Positions 53,534 through 61,382 of a DNA stretch of 64,000 bases are shown here, piece after piece (position 1 is the first letter of the stretch; every line of letters begins with the position of its first letter). Source of the DNA: Pseudonocardia sp. ICBG1293 (GTDB taxonomy: Bacteria > Actinomycetota > Actinomycetes > Mycobacteriales > Pseudonocardiaceae); NCBI RefSeq assembly GCF_020131355.1, contig NZ_JAHLEL010000006.1, positions 372,001 to 436,000 on the forward strand, given 5' to 3'. Position numbers and translations under genes: made by a program. The notes beneath the pieces are model-generated. The model was not told the origin of the DNA, made no database searches, and was given only the letters and a program-made list of their open reading frames with translations.

Positions 53534-53942
53534 GCGGACGAGTCGGTCGGGCGGCCGCGGCGGGACCCCCGGGTCCCGCCGAGGAAAGTCCGGACTCCAC
53601 AGGGCAGGGTGGTTGTCAACGGCAACCCGGGGCGACCCGCGGGACAGTGCCACAGAGAACAGACCGCCACGCGGCTCCCCGGAGCCGCGGGGTAAGGGTG
53701 AAACGGTGGTGTAAGAGACCACCAGCACCCCGGGTGACCGGGGTGGCTCGGTAAACCCCACCCGGAGCAAGGTCGAGAGGCCGTACGTGTACGGCTGCGC
53801 AGGCGCACGAGGGCTGCCCGCCCGAGCCTGCGGGTGGACCGCTGGAGCCTGCCGGCGACGGCAGGCCGAGATGGATGGTCGCCGAACGGAGCACCGCGAG
53901 GTGCCCGGGAACAGGATCCGGCTTACAGACCGACTCGTCCGC
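53534..53942 (+). ncRNA. rnpB: RNase P RNA, bacterial type A
   Basis: Catalytic RNA that trims tRNA 5' leaders. The conserved blocks are in order: GAGGAAAGTCCGGACTCCAC near 53580, CCACAGAGAACAGACCGCC, GGGTAAGGGTGAAACGGTG, GTAAACCCCACCCGGAGCAA, GAGATGGATGGTCGCC and the 3' block AGGATCCGGCTTACAGACC. The ends pair perfectly over 15 bp (P1: 53534-53548 with 53928-53942). The last 27 nt serve as the left attachment site of the integrated element downstream. The gene stays complete. Confidence 0.96.
53916..53942 (+). other. attL: 3' end of rnpB
   Basis: 27 nt identical at 26 positions to 62650-62676 (mismatch A at 53933 versus G at 62667). It contains the CTTACAGACC block and the 3' strand of P1. 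This is the crossover region left by site-specific integration of the element that follows. Confidence 0.88.
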
Positions 53943-53976
53943 CCCGCTCTCCCCGACATGCGCCGGGGGAGCGGGG
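53942..53976 (+). terminator. Hairpin after rnpB, contributed by the element
   Basis: CCCCGCTCTCCCC pairs with GGGGGAGCGGGG around a 10-nt loop, with one bulged T, right after P1. It lies on the element side of attL, so the element supplies the rnpB terminator. Confidence 0.6.
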
Positions 53977-54115
53977 TTCGATCGTTGACCAGCGGAAACT
54001 CTCTCGCGACCTCTCGTCGTCTCTCGACGGTCTGCGACGTCCCACGGCCCAGCGACGGCCCGGGACATGATCATGCTCGTCGCGCTGTCCCGGCTCTTCC
54101 CCACACGCCCGGCCC

Positions 54116-54247
54116 GCTGGTGATCTCCTCGCGGCGCGGGTTCACCCCTGCCAGGCCGGGGAGCGGGGTGCAGGGCACGGGGTCCCGCCTTGCACCCCGC
54201 TCCCCGGCCTGGCTGCCGTTTCGGCGCGCCGTGAGGAGATCACCAGC
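54116..54247. repeat. Nested 132-nt inverted repeat near attL
   Basis: Outer arms 54116-54138 and 54225-54247 pair at 22 of 23 positions. Inner arms 54150-54172 and 191-213 of the same hundred (54191-54213) pair perfectly over 23 bp, with an 18-nt loop. Together they can fold one long hairpin. It lies in a 380-bp stretch without genes. Candidates are a single-strand replication origin, the cis transfer locus (clt) or a strong terminator. Confidence 0.7.
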
Positions 54248-54360
54248 CCCGCCGCACTCCCCTGATCTCCGAGCAGTGTCGGGTCCGGGCGGAGCCCGGG
54301 TCCTTCGGTCTTCATGGCGGCTCCGGGATTCGCCGAGTCTCCTGCTCTACGGTGAGCGGT

Positions 54361-54705
54361 GTGACACCCGATCCGGAAGGCGCGGCCGCCGAGCTGGCAC
54401 GAGCCGAGCACCTCTTGGAGCGCTCGGAGACTGAGCTGACCGAGTGCTCGACCGCCTACGACTCCGATCCCACCGAAGGCAGGAGGATCGAGTACCGGGC
54501 CGCGCTCGAACGGTGGCGCGACAGGAGCCGCGGGATGAAGGCTGCAGAGGACCTATGCCTGACCTACCAGCTCGTCGAGCTTGACGCTGCGCAGGTCGAG
54601 TTCCTGAACCGCTTTCGCGTCGACCGTGAGCAGGACGCCCAGAAGGCCGAGCGGATGATCGAGCTGCTCGACCGGCTCGGCGAAGCGCGACGACGTCTCG
54701 GCTGA
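54361..54705 (+). CDS. Hypothetical helical protein of the AICE
   Basis: 114 residues, charged and almost wholly helical (AAAELARAEHLLERSETELTE, then QDAQKAERMIELLDRLGEAR), with a likely coiled coil and no membrane span. GTG 54361 lies 7 nt after TACGGT (leaderless type); the GTG at 54352 overlaps that box and is less likely. Less extreme GC than the core genome. No function recognised. Confidence 0.65.
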   Translation: MTPDPEGAAAELARAEHLLERSETELTECSTAYDSDPTEGRRIEYRAALERWRDRSRGMKAAEDLCLTYQLVELDAAQVEFLNRFRVDREQDAQKAERMIELLDRLGEARRRLG

Positions 54706-54815
54706 CGACTGCTCCCGAGCCTGGCTCTGGAGATCCGGCGCGTCCTCCGTTGGCCTGGGGCCGGGTAGCCGAGCCACGGCGCCGCGAACGGGCCGGAGGT
54801 GTAGTGAGCGAGCGA

Positions 54816-54856
54816 CGGGGCCGGCGTGGCCGGCCCCGCGCCGCCGGAGGCGGCGC
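54816..54856. repeat. Two adjacent GC hairpins
   Basis: 54816-54838 is a perfect 10-bp stem with 3-nt loop (CGGGGCCGGC arm) and 54838-54856 an 8-bp stem with 3-nt loop (GCGCCGCC arm). They lie between two convergent AICE genes. Termination is most likely; a role in transfer or replication is possible. Confidence 0.55.
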
Positions 54857-54927
54857 CTTGATCCTCAAGAGGCGGATTCGGCAGCACGCGGACGTGAGCC
54901 GTCGTTTCGGTCCGGTCGGGCTGTTGG

Positions 54928-55461
54928 TCAGCCTGCGACCCGCGGGGCCGAGAAGACGTAGACCAGGGCGGGTTCGGTGAGGCCGTCGCCGAACCGGTGG
55001 GTGACCTCGGCGATCCGCTCAGCGCCGGAGCGGTCGTAGAGCCCGGCGGCGGCGGTGTCCTTGGCCATCACGTCGAAGACCACAGTCCGGCCGATGAGCT
55101 GGGCGTGGTGACGTAGGGCGAGGATCAGGAAGCCCGCGAGGCCCGTCCCGCGGTGCCCGGGGTCCAGGAACAGGCGAGCCATGACGGCGATGTCGGTGCC
55201 GTGGCCGCCGGTGTGTTCGATCCAGGCGCGGGCCGCGTCGTCGTCCGGCTGGGCATCGGTGAGCGTGACCTGCCCGACCGGGACGTCGTCGACGACGGCG
55301 GTCCAGCTCCGGATCTCGTGCGGGTGCTCCAGCCATGCCCGGGGATCGGCGATGCCCTCCACCGGGTATCCGTCGTGGGCGTGGACCCGCTCCAGTACTC
55401 CGGCGAGTGCGGGAAGGTCGCCGTCCTGGCGTTCGCGGACGGTGCGCACTGGCTCGGTCAC
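54928..55461 (-). CDS. GNAT family N-acetyltransferase
   Basis: 177 residues (GTG 55461, overlapping the regulator stop by 4 nt). GNAT core: VVDDVPVGQVTLTD, IAVMARLFLDPGHRGTGLAGFLI (acetyl-CoA loop with the RGTGLA turn) and DVMAKDTAAAGLYDRSGAER. Cotranscribed with the GntR repressor. It may acetylate a small molecule or a protein. AICEs often carry such cargo, but the substrate is unknown. Confidence 0.88.
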   Translation of the reverse strand: MTEPVRTVRERQDGDLPALAGVLERVHAHDGYPVEGIADPRAWLEHPHEIRSWTAVVDDVPVGQVTLTDAQPDDDAARAWIEHTGGHGTDIAVMARLFLDPGHRGTGLAGFLILALRHHAQLIGRTVVFDVMAKDTAAAGLYDRSGAERIAEVTHRFGDGLTEPALVYVFSAPRVAG

Positions 55462-56243
55462 TGGTCCTCCACCGGCATGTCGTAGTCGAGAGCGGAGTAG
55501 TCCGCGCGCATCACGAAGCGGGTCACCTCGAACGGTTCTCGGTCGGCGTTGATCCCGGTGTGCCACAGCTCGATCACCGGGACGCCGTCGGGGATTGTCA
55601 TGCGCTGGGCCTCCTCGCGAGTGGGCATCCTCGCCGAGATCTCCTCGCGGACGTGGGTGATCACGTGGCCGAGGGCGGCGAACTGGCCGTAGATGCCCTC
55701 CGGACCGAGGTCGGCGGAGTGGCCGAGGGGGTTGCCCTCGACCAGGCTCCACGCGGCGTAGGTGACACCGATCTGCAACGGCTCGTCGTCGGCGAAGTAC
55801 CAGTTCTCGCGCTGCACGACCGGGGTCCCGGGGTCGATCCCGAGCCGCTCGGCGACTTCCGCGGGTGCCTCGACCCTGGTGATGCGGGAGTCGACGTGCG
55901 GGGTCCGGCCCTGGGCGACGGCCTCGGCGCCGAACGGGCCGAGCTCGTTGGTGGAGCGCATCGCGGCGCTGTAGCGGCGGCGACCGAAGCGCATCCACCG
56001 CGGCTTGCTGCGGACGAACACTCCGCGGCCGTGGTGGGCGCTAACCAGGCCCTCGCGGCGCAGGGCGGCGATGGCCTCGCGGGCGGTGTTGCGGGCGGCG
56101 CCGTGCTGCTCGGCGAGCGCGCGCTCTGAGGGGAGCTTGTCGCCGGGCGGGTACTCGCCCGAGGTGATCGCCTCGCGCAGCTCGTGCGCGATGGCTCGGT
56201 AGTCGCTGTTGGCGCCCCGCGGCGCCCGTGCCGAAGACGTCAT
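55458..56243 (-). CDS. GntR/HutC-type repressor, KorSA-like
   Basis: 261 residues. Winged helix at the N-terminus (PPGDKLPSERALAEQHGAARNTAREAIAALRREGL region) and a UTRA ligand-binding domain. In pSAM2, KorSA of the same class silences pra and so keeps the element integrated. Here the divergent gene is indeed a Pra homologue. The ATG at 56243 sits 6 nt after TATCGT (leaderless type), and a dyad operator overlaps the upstream promoter, so autoregulation is likely. Confidence 0.88.
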   Translation of the reverse strand: MTSSARAPRGANSDYRAIAHELREAITSGEYPPGDKLPSERALAEQHGAARNTAREAIAALRREGLVSAHHGRGVFVRSKPRWMRFGRRRYSAAMRSTNELGPFGAEAVAQGRTPHVDSRITRVEAPAEVAERLGIDPGTPVVQRENWYFADDEPLQIGVTYAAWSLVEGNPLGHSADLGPEGIYGQFAALGHVITHVREEISARMPTREEAQRMTIPDGVPVIELWHTGINADREPFEVTRFVMRADYSALDYDMPVEDQ

Positions 56244-56260
56244 GTCTTCACGATAGCGAA

Positions 56261-56320
56261 CTGGCCTGAGCCAGCCACTTGACCCGCTGGCTCAAGGCTG
56301 CTGTACTGGCTCAAGCCAGT
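56261..56320. promoter_or_regulatory. GntR operator cluster between korSA-like gene and pra
   Basis: Two dyads of the form CTGGC-N4-GCCAG: 56261-56274 (CTGGCCTGAGCCAG) and 56306-56319 (CTGGCTCAAGCCAG, extended by A/T to 16 bp), plus a half site CTGGCTCAAG at 56287-56296. All lie in the 105-bp divergent promoter region. The spacing puts the first dyad at the repressor's own -35/-10 and the last before pra. Confidence 0.75.
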
Positions 56321-56348
56321 GAGGCGACACACAACCAGGAGGTCAGTC

Positions 56349-56771
56349 ATGGCGATCACCAACAAGTTCCCCGTCGCGATGGGCGACGTGTTCCCGCACG
56401 GCGCGTTCGTCGTCTCGGAGGTCGAGCCGGTGCGCGACTTCGACAAGTCCACGCCGGGGCGCCCGGTGCAGCAGCTCGACAAGGAGTCCGGTCTCCCGGT
56501 GTGGTCGGTGTCGGTCCTCGACGCCGACCCCGCTGCACGCCGGACGGACAAGACGGTGACGGTGAAGATCGCCGCGCCGCACCAGCCGGTCCCGCCCGAG
56601 GCCGCCGCGGGGTTGCCGTTCCGCCCGGTCGAGTTCGACGGGCTGACCGTGACGCCGTATGTGCAGGAGTCCGGGGGCCGGCCCCGGGTGGCCTACAGCT
56701 TCCGGGCGGCCGGGATGCGCGCTCCCGGGCACCAGCGTCCCGCCCCGGGCAAGAACCAGGACGCAGCCTGA
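56349..56771 (+). CDS. pra: Pra-like replication/integration/excision activator
   Basis: 140 residues (ATG 56349 with AGGAGG 6 nt upstream). Family pattern: FPVAMGDVFPHGAFVVSEVEPV, VQQLDKESGLPVWSVSVLD, DKTVTVKIAAPHQPVPP and FRPVEFDGLTVTPYV. In pSAM2, Pra activates the rep-xis-int genes. The gene is intact and under the repressor operators, so the regulatory switch of the element still looks whole even though downstream genes are broken. Confidence 0.85.
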   Translation: MAITNKFPVAMGDVFPHGAFVVSEVEPVRDFDKSTPGRPVQQLDKESGLPVWSVSVLDADPAARRTDKTVTVKIAAPHQPVPPEAAAGLPFRPVEFDGLTVTPYVQESGGRPRVAYSFRAAGMRAPGHQRPAPGKNQDAA

Positions 56772-56891
56772 GACGCGCTCTCGCCTGCTCTCGCAGGTGG
56801 AGGGGGGCCCGCTGCAACGGGCTCCCCCTCCGGATCTCCCTCACCTCACGCCCTAGCCAGGCATCAGAGTTCGGAAGGACACCGACCCTAG

Positions 56892-57335
56892 ATGAACACC
56901 CAGCTTGTACCCGCCCCCACTGCCTCGACGGTGGTTCCGGTGGCCCTGCTCGTGGAGGCCGGCCTCCGTCGGGTCGCCGCCGCGATCCGCGATACCGCCC
57001 CGCCGCCGCCCGGGGACCCGCTCGCCCACGCCGCCCGTGCCCGTCGTCTGGCCGAGCTGCACTCGCGCCGGGCCCGCTGGTGGGCGGTGTTGGAGCGCAG
57101 CATCGTCGGCGACCACGCCATGCCACTCATCCACGCCCAGGCCGCCTACGCCGCCGTGACCGCCGCCGAGCGCGAGGCCCGGTTCTGGTCCGACACCGCC
57201 GCCGACTGGCAGGCCCGCGCCGAGCAGCGTCCGACCTCGGAGGTCGCGGGGGCCATGTCGAACTGGGCCGACCTCGGCCTGATCGAGCCGGTCGCCCCTG
57301 GCCTGCCCGGCGCCTCGGCGGTGGTGGCCCGATGA
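56892..57335 (+). CDS. Hypothetical AICE protein
   Basis: 147 residues (ATG 56892), mostly helical with many Ala and Arg: VALLVEAGLRRVAAAIRDTA, then AAYAAVTAAEREARFWSDTA. No membrane span and no recognised domain. Overlaps whiB by 4 nt (ATGA), so it starts the operon that continues into traB-repSA-xis-int. A modest AAGGA site lies 11 nt upstream. Confidence 0.7.
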   Translation: MNTQLVPAPTASTVVPVALLVEAGLRRVAAAIRDTAPPPPGDPLAHAARARRLAELHSRRARWWAVLERSIVGDHAMPLIHAQAAYAAVTAAEREARFWSDTAADWQARAEQRPTSEVAGAMSNWADLGLIEPVAPGLPGASAVVAR

Positions 57336-57691
57336 GTGCGGTGTCGTCCGGGCGGCCGGTGCTGCGGCTGGTCCCGATCACCGACCCGGCTGTCGTCGTC
57401 TCCGGGCCCGGGTGGCGTGACGACGCGGCGTGCGCTGGGTTGGACACCGAGCTGTTCTTCCCGGTCGATGACCGCGCCGTCTCGGTGGAGCCGCCGCGTC
57501 GGGTGTGCCGGGGCTGCCCCGTGCGCGCGGCGTGCCTGGCCGACGTCCTGGCCACGGAGGACCCGGCGCGGCGGTTCGGGATCACCGGCGGCACCACCCC
57601 GGCCGAGCGTCGGACCCTGCACCGCGCCGGACTCACCATCACCACCGTCCCCGCCAGCACGGTCCCGACGGCTGGGGGTGACGTCGCGTGA
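57332..57691 (+). CDS. WhiB-family iron-sulfur regulator
   Basis: 119 residues. Four Cys for the 4Fe-4S cluster at 34, 59, 62 and 68 (C-x24-C-x2-C-x5-C), and the G[VI]xGG turn as FGITGGTTPAERR. WhiB proteins bind sigma factor region 4 and respond to redox or nitric oxide. A WhiB gene within the replication-transfer operon is common in actinomycete plasmids and elements. Its targets here are unknown. Confidence 0.92.
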   Translation: MSAVSSGRPVLRLVPITDPAVVVSGPGWRDDAACAGLDTELFFPVDDRAVSVEPPRRVCRGCPVRAACLADVLATEDPARRFGITGGTTPAERRTLHRAGLTITTVPASTVPTAGGDVA

Positions 57692-57858
57692 GCGCCACCG
57701 CGAAGCCACCGCGCCTGCCGCGGTGCGAGGTCTGCCGTGTCCCGCTGCATGAGCGGCCCGACCCGCGGCGCCGTCGGTGCGCCGACCACCTCGACCAGCT
57801 CGTCCTGGTCTCGCTCACCACCGTCCGCACCACCCGCCGGAAGGGGAACCGTCGATGA
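57688..57858 (+). CDS. Small Cys-pair protein of the AICE
   Basis: 56 residues from GTG 57688: MSATAKPPRLPRCEVCRVPL, a basic stretch (DPRRRRCADHLDQL) and a C-terminal RKGNRR. The CxxC plus C/H residues could bind one zinc ion. Coupled on both sides (GTGA with whiB, ATGA with traB). Unassigned; possibly a small DNA-binding or transfer accessory protein. Confidence 0.6.
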   Translation: MSATAKPPRLPRCEVCRVPLHERPDPRRRRCADHLDQLVLVSLTTVRTTRRKGNRR

Positions 57859-59508
57859 TCACCACCACCACCGTCACCACCGTCACCGCCGTCACTCCGG
57901 CCGCCGAGGTGCCGCTGTCGTGGGAGCAGATCAGCATGGTCGGCGGCGCCGCCCTGGCAGCCGTGCTCTACGTGCTCTACCGGATCGGGCACTACCTGGC
58001 CCGGGTCCTGGAAGCCCTCGCCACGGCCGCCGTTGTGTTCGTCGCCCTCTACCTCGCCGCCAAGGGGATCGTCCTCGCGCTGGTGTGGGCGGTCCGGCAC
58101 TGGCGCACCACCTCCACGGTCACGGTGGTGTCGGCGTGGTGCTGGTTCCTCGGCTGGGCCTCGCTGCTCGCCGTCACCCTCGCCCTGGCGGCCGCGCTGG
58201 GGCTGTGGCGGATCGCGGCGCCGCTGCCGTTCGACCACTGGGCGGGACGGCGGATCCGGTCGTGGTGGCAGCGCTGGGCCGTCTACGCCCCGCGGATGCC
58301 GCGCTGGCTGCGCTCCTGCAACCTGACCGTCCCCGACCGGGCCGGGGCCACGGTCATCCAGGTCAACCCGCTCCGACGGACCGCGACCGCGCCCCGGTCC
58401 CGGCCGCGCCGCGACCAGCTCCCGCGCATCCTGTCGGTGCGTTCCGGCCCGTCCTGGGACGAAGTGACGGTGCGTCTGGTGCCGGGGCAGACCCCGGAGG
58501 ACTTCGACACCGCCGCCCGGGCGCTGGCCGTCGCTCGCGGGGTGAACCGCTGCCAGGTCCGCGAGCTGGGCCCGAACGTGGTGTCGATCGACTACCAGCG
58601 CCGCAACCTGCTCGACCGCGTCATCGACGCCCCGGCCCTCGACGCGATGGCCGGCCTCACCGGCGACGCGATCGACCTGGACCGGGTGCTGTCCGGGGCG
58701 ACCGAGTACGGGACCGAGTGGCGGCAGTCGATCCGCGGCAGCCACACCCTCGTCGGCGGCGCCACCGGCGCGGGCAAGGGCTCCCTGATGTGGGCACCCC
58801 TGCTCTCGATCGCCCCTGCGATCCGGGACGGCCTCGTGCGGGTCAACGGGATCGACCCGAAGGGCATGGAACTCGCGTATGGCCGGCGACGTGTTCCACC
58901 GCTACGCCGTCACCAGCAAGGACGCTCTGGCGCTGCTCGACGACTTGGTCGAGCAGATGGAGACCCGCAAGCGCGAGCACGCCGGAACTACCCGGCTCGT
59001 CCCGATCACCGCCGAGACGCCGTTGGAGATCGTGGAGTTCGACGAGATCGGCGCCCTGCTGCGCTACGTCGGCGACCGCAAGACCCGGGAGGCGATCACC
59101 GAGCGGATCGCCTTGTTGACCACCCAGGGCCGTGCCCTTGGGTTCACCGTGCGCGGGTACGTGCAGGAGCCGACCAAGGACACCGTCCCGGTCCGGGAGC
59201 TGTTCCCGCGCCGCATCTGCCTGCGCGTGGCCTCCAAGTCCCACGTCGGGATGGTGCTGGGGGATCAGGCGTATGACCGGGGTGCGTGGGCGAATCGCAT
59301 CGGGGAGTCCGAACCCGGCGTCGGCTACCTGTTCGGCGAGGGCGTCCGCGAACCCCTGCGGGTCCGGGCGTCCTGGGTGCCGGACGAGGCGATCAAGGCT
59401 CTCGAACGGTTCGTGACCGCACCCTCCCCGGACCCGGCCCGGCGGCCGGCGCCGGTGCTGCCGTTCCGGCCTGGCACACCCGCCCTGCCCGCCGGAGGTG
59501 CCGCATGA
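57855..59508 (+). pseudogene. TraB/FtsK-type DNA translocase, frameshifted
   Basis: Homologous to AICE TraSA/TraB, a hexameric double-strand DNA pump that moves the element between mycelial cells. First frame from ATG 57855: three or four membrane spans (to about residue 130) and the Walker A motif GATGAGKGS at about residue 301, up to GIDPKGMELAYG. From 58881 the homology jumps to the +1 frame (DVFHRYAVTSKDAL, Walker B in LEIVEFDEIGAL, RALGFTVRGYVQEPTKDT) and ends at 59508. One extra base in GGCCGGC explains it. Neither half has both Walker motifs, so transfer is probably lost. A sequencing error cannot be excluded. Confidence 0.85.
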
Positions 59509-61190
59509 CGGCCCCGGAGAGCCCCGCCGCCCCGATCGACCAGGACAAGCTCAGCCGAGCACAGAAAGCCATGCTGGCGCTGTCCAACGAGGTCGCCACG
59601 CAGCTCGCGGAAGACCACGGCGTCTGCGTCCGCCCGCTGGCCATGCGGCGGATCGACCAGAGCAGCGGGCGGGTCGACGTCGTCCCCGTCCCGTGCGGGT
59701 CGACGCGGGAGGACCAGTGCCGCCCGTGCGCGGAGAAGGCCCGACGCCTGCGGATGGTCCAGTGCCGCGAGGGCTGGCACCTCGAGGACGAACCGATCGC
59801 CAAGCCCGCTGACCCGACCGCCGCGCAGAAGGAGCTGATGACGGTCCGGGCGGACCTGCACGCCGCCTACACCGACGCCCGCGCCTAGGGCGACGAGGAG
59901 GAGTGCGAGGAGATCCGCGAGACCGTCGCCGAGGTCGACCAGGAACTACGCGCTCTCGGGGTCCGCGGGCGCCTGGCGCCGCTCGACCCGACACCACAGA
60001 CCGTGCGCCGCTCGACCCGCCGTCGGCAGGACGCACCGAACCTGCCCCGCCGCCCGGTCGAGGACCGCACCCTCGGGCGGGTGTTCGGCGGCAAGTACCG
60101 GCCCTCCACGTTCCTCACCCTGACCCTGGACACCTACGGGCGGGTGGACAAGCACGGCGCCGCGCTCGACCCGGACTCCTACGACTACCGCCGGGCCGCC
60201 CGCGACGCGATCCACTTCCCCAAGCTGCTCGACCGGTTCTGGCAGAACACCCGCCGCTGTGTGGGCTGGGACGTGCAGTACTTCGGCACCGTCGAGCCGC
60301 AGAAGCGTGGGGCACCGCACTTCCACGCCGCCATCCGGGGCACGATCCCGCGCTCGGAGCTGCGGGCGATCACCGCCGCGACCTACCACCAGGTGTGGTG
60401 GCCGCCCCACGACGAGATCGTCTACAGCGGGGACCGGCTCCCGCGCTGGGACCACCACCACCGCGCGTTCGTCGACCCGCAGACCCGCGAGCCCCTGCCG
60501 ACCTGGGACGAGGCCACCGACCCCGACACCCTGACCACCCCGGCGCACACAGTCGTGTTCGGGCCGCAGGTCCACGTCAAGGGCATCCTCGGCGGTTCTG
60601 AGGAGGCCGGCCGCCACATCGGCTACCTGACCAAGTACCTCACCAAGTCCGTCGGGCAGGCCGCGGGCCTCGACGAGTCCGCCACCGCGCGCCAGCGGGA
60701 GCACGCCCGCCGCCTGGCCGCCGAGCTGGCCGTCACGCCGTGCTCGCCGCGCTGCCCGATCTGGCTGCTCTATGGCATCGAGCCCAAGGGCGTCCGGCCC
60801 GGGACGACGCCAGGGCATTGCAAGGGCAAGGCGCATAAGCCCGAGCACCTCGGGATCGCCGGTCGCCGGGTGCTGGTCTCGCGCAAGTGGTCCAACAAGA
60901 GCCTGTCGGACCACCGGGCGGAGCGGACGGCGTTCGTTCGGCAACTCCTTGACCGCGCCGGGGTCCAGCCCGCCTACGCCGTCGACGACGGCCCGTTCGA
61001 GTGGCAGACCACGAAGCCCGGTGACACCGACGTGCCACCCCGGACCGTGCTGCTGCTCCACGCGATCAACCAACGGAGCCGATGGCGCGCGGACTACGAC
61101 GCCGCCGTCCTCGCCACCATCGACGCACCACCCGACGACCGTTCGGCAACCGGGCCCGGCGACGCCCCGGAGGACCGTCGTGCAGCGTGA
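59505..61190 (+). pseudogene. RepSA-like rolling-circle replication initiator, in-frame stop
   Basis: One frame from ATG 59505 to 61190 matches AICE Rep proteins (VCVRPLAMRRID, two CxxC-type pairs near CRPCAEKARRLRMVQCREGW, then STRRRQDAPNLPRRPV, HUH motif in RGAPHFHAAI near residue 271 and the catalytic-Tyr region IGYLTKYLTKS near 372), except for TAG at 59886-59888 (codon 128). The codon after reads on in frame (GDEEECEEIRETV), so a single nonsense change, for example GAG to TAG, is the likely cause. Restart at GTG 60003 would keep the HUH domain but lose the N-terminal Cys region. Confidence 0.87.
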
Positions 61191-61380
61191 GCGACCGGAG
61201 ATCCATCCGCTGTGGACGGCCGCTGAGCTGTCCCACTATCTCGGCGTTCCCGTCCAGACCCTCTACCAGTGGAAGTGGCTCGGCCAGGGCCCGCCCGTGC
61301 ACAAGATCGGCCGCCACCTGCGGTACGACCCGTCCGAGGTGCGTGCCTGGATCGCCGCTTCCCGCTCGGAGGTGGCGTAG
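61180..61380 (+). CDS. xis: Excisionase / helix-turn-helix protein
   Basis: 66 residues from GTG 61180 behind GGAGGA. MerR/AlpA-type winged helix: LWTAAELSHYLGVPVQTLYQWKWLGQGPPVHKIGRHLRYDPSEVRAWI. Directly before int, 2 bp apart. It should bend attL/attR DNA and direct the integrase to excise. Frame intact. Confidence 0.9.
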   Translation: MQRERPEIHPLWTAAELSHYLGVPVQTLYQWKWLGQGPPVHKIGRHLRYDPSEVRAWIAASRSEVA

Positions 61381-61382
61381 CC

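Noticed and set aside
59880..61190. RepSA stop as a stop-codon readthrough or separate gene pair
   Set aside because: No recoding signal is visible, and the second part lacks a ribosome-binding site. A simple nonsense mutation explains the data better.
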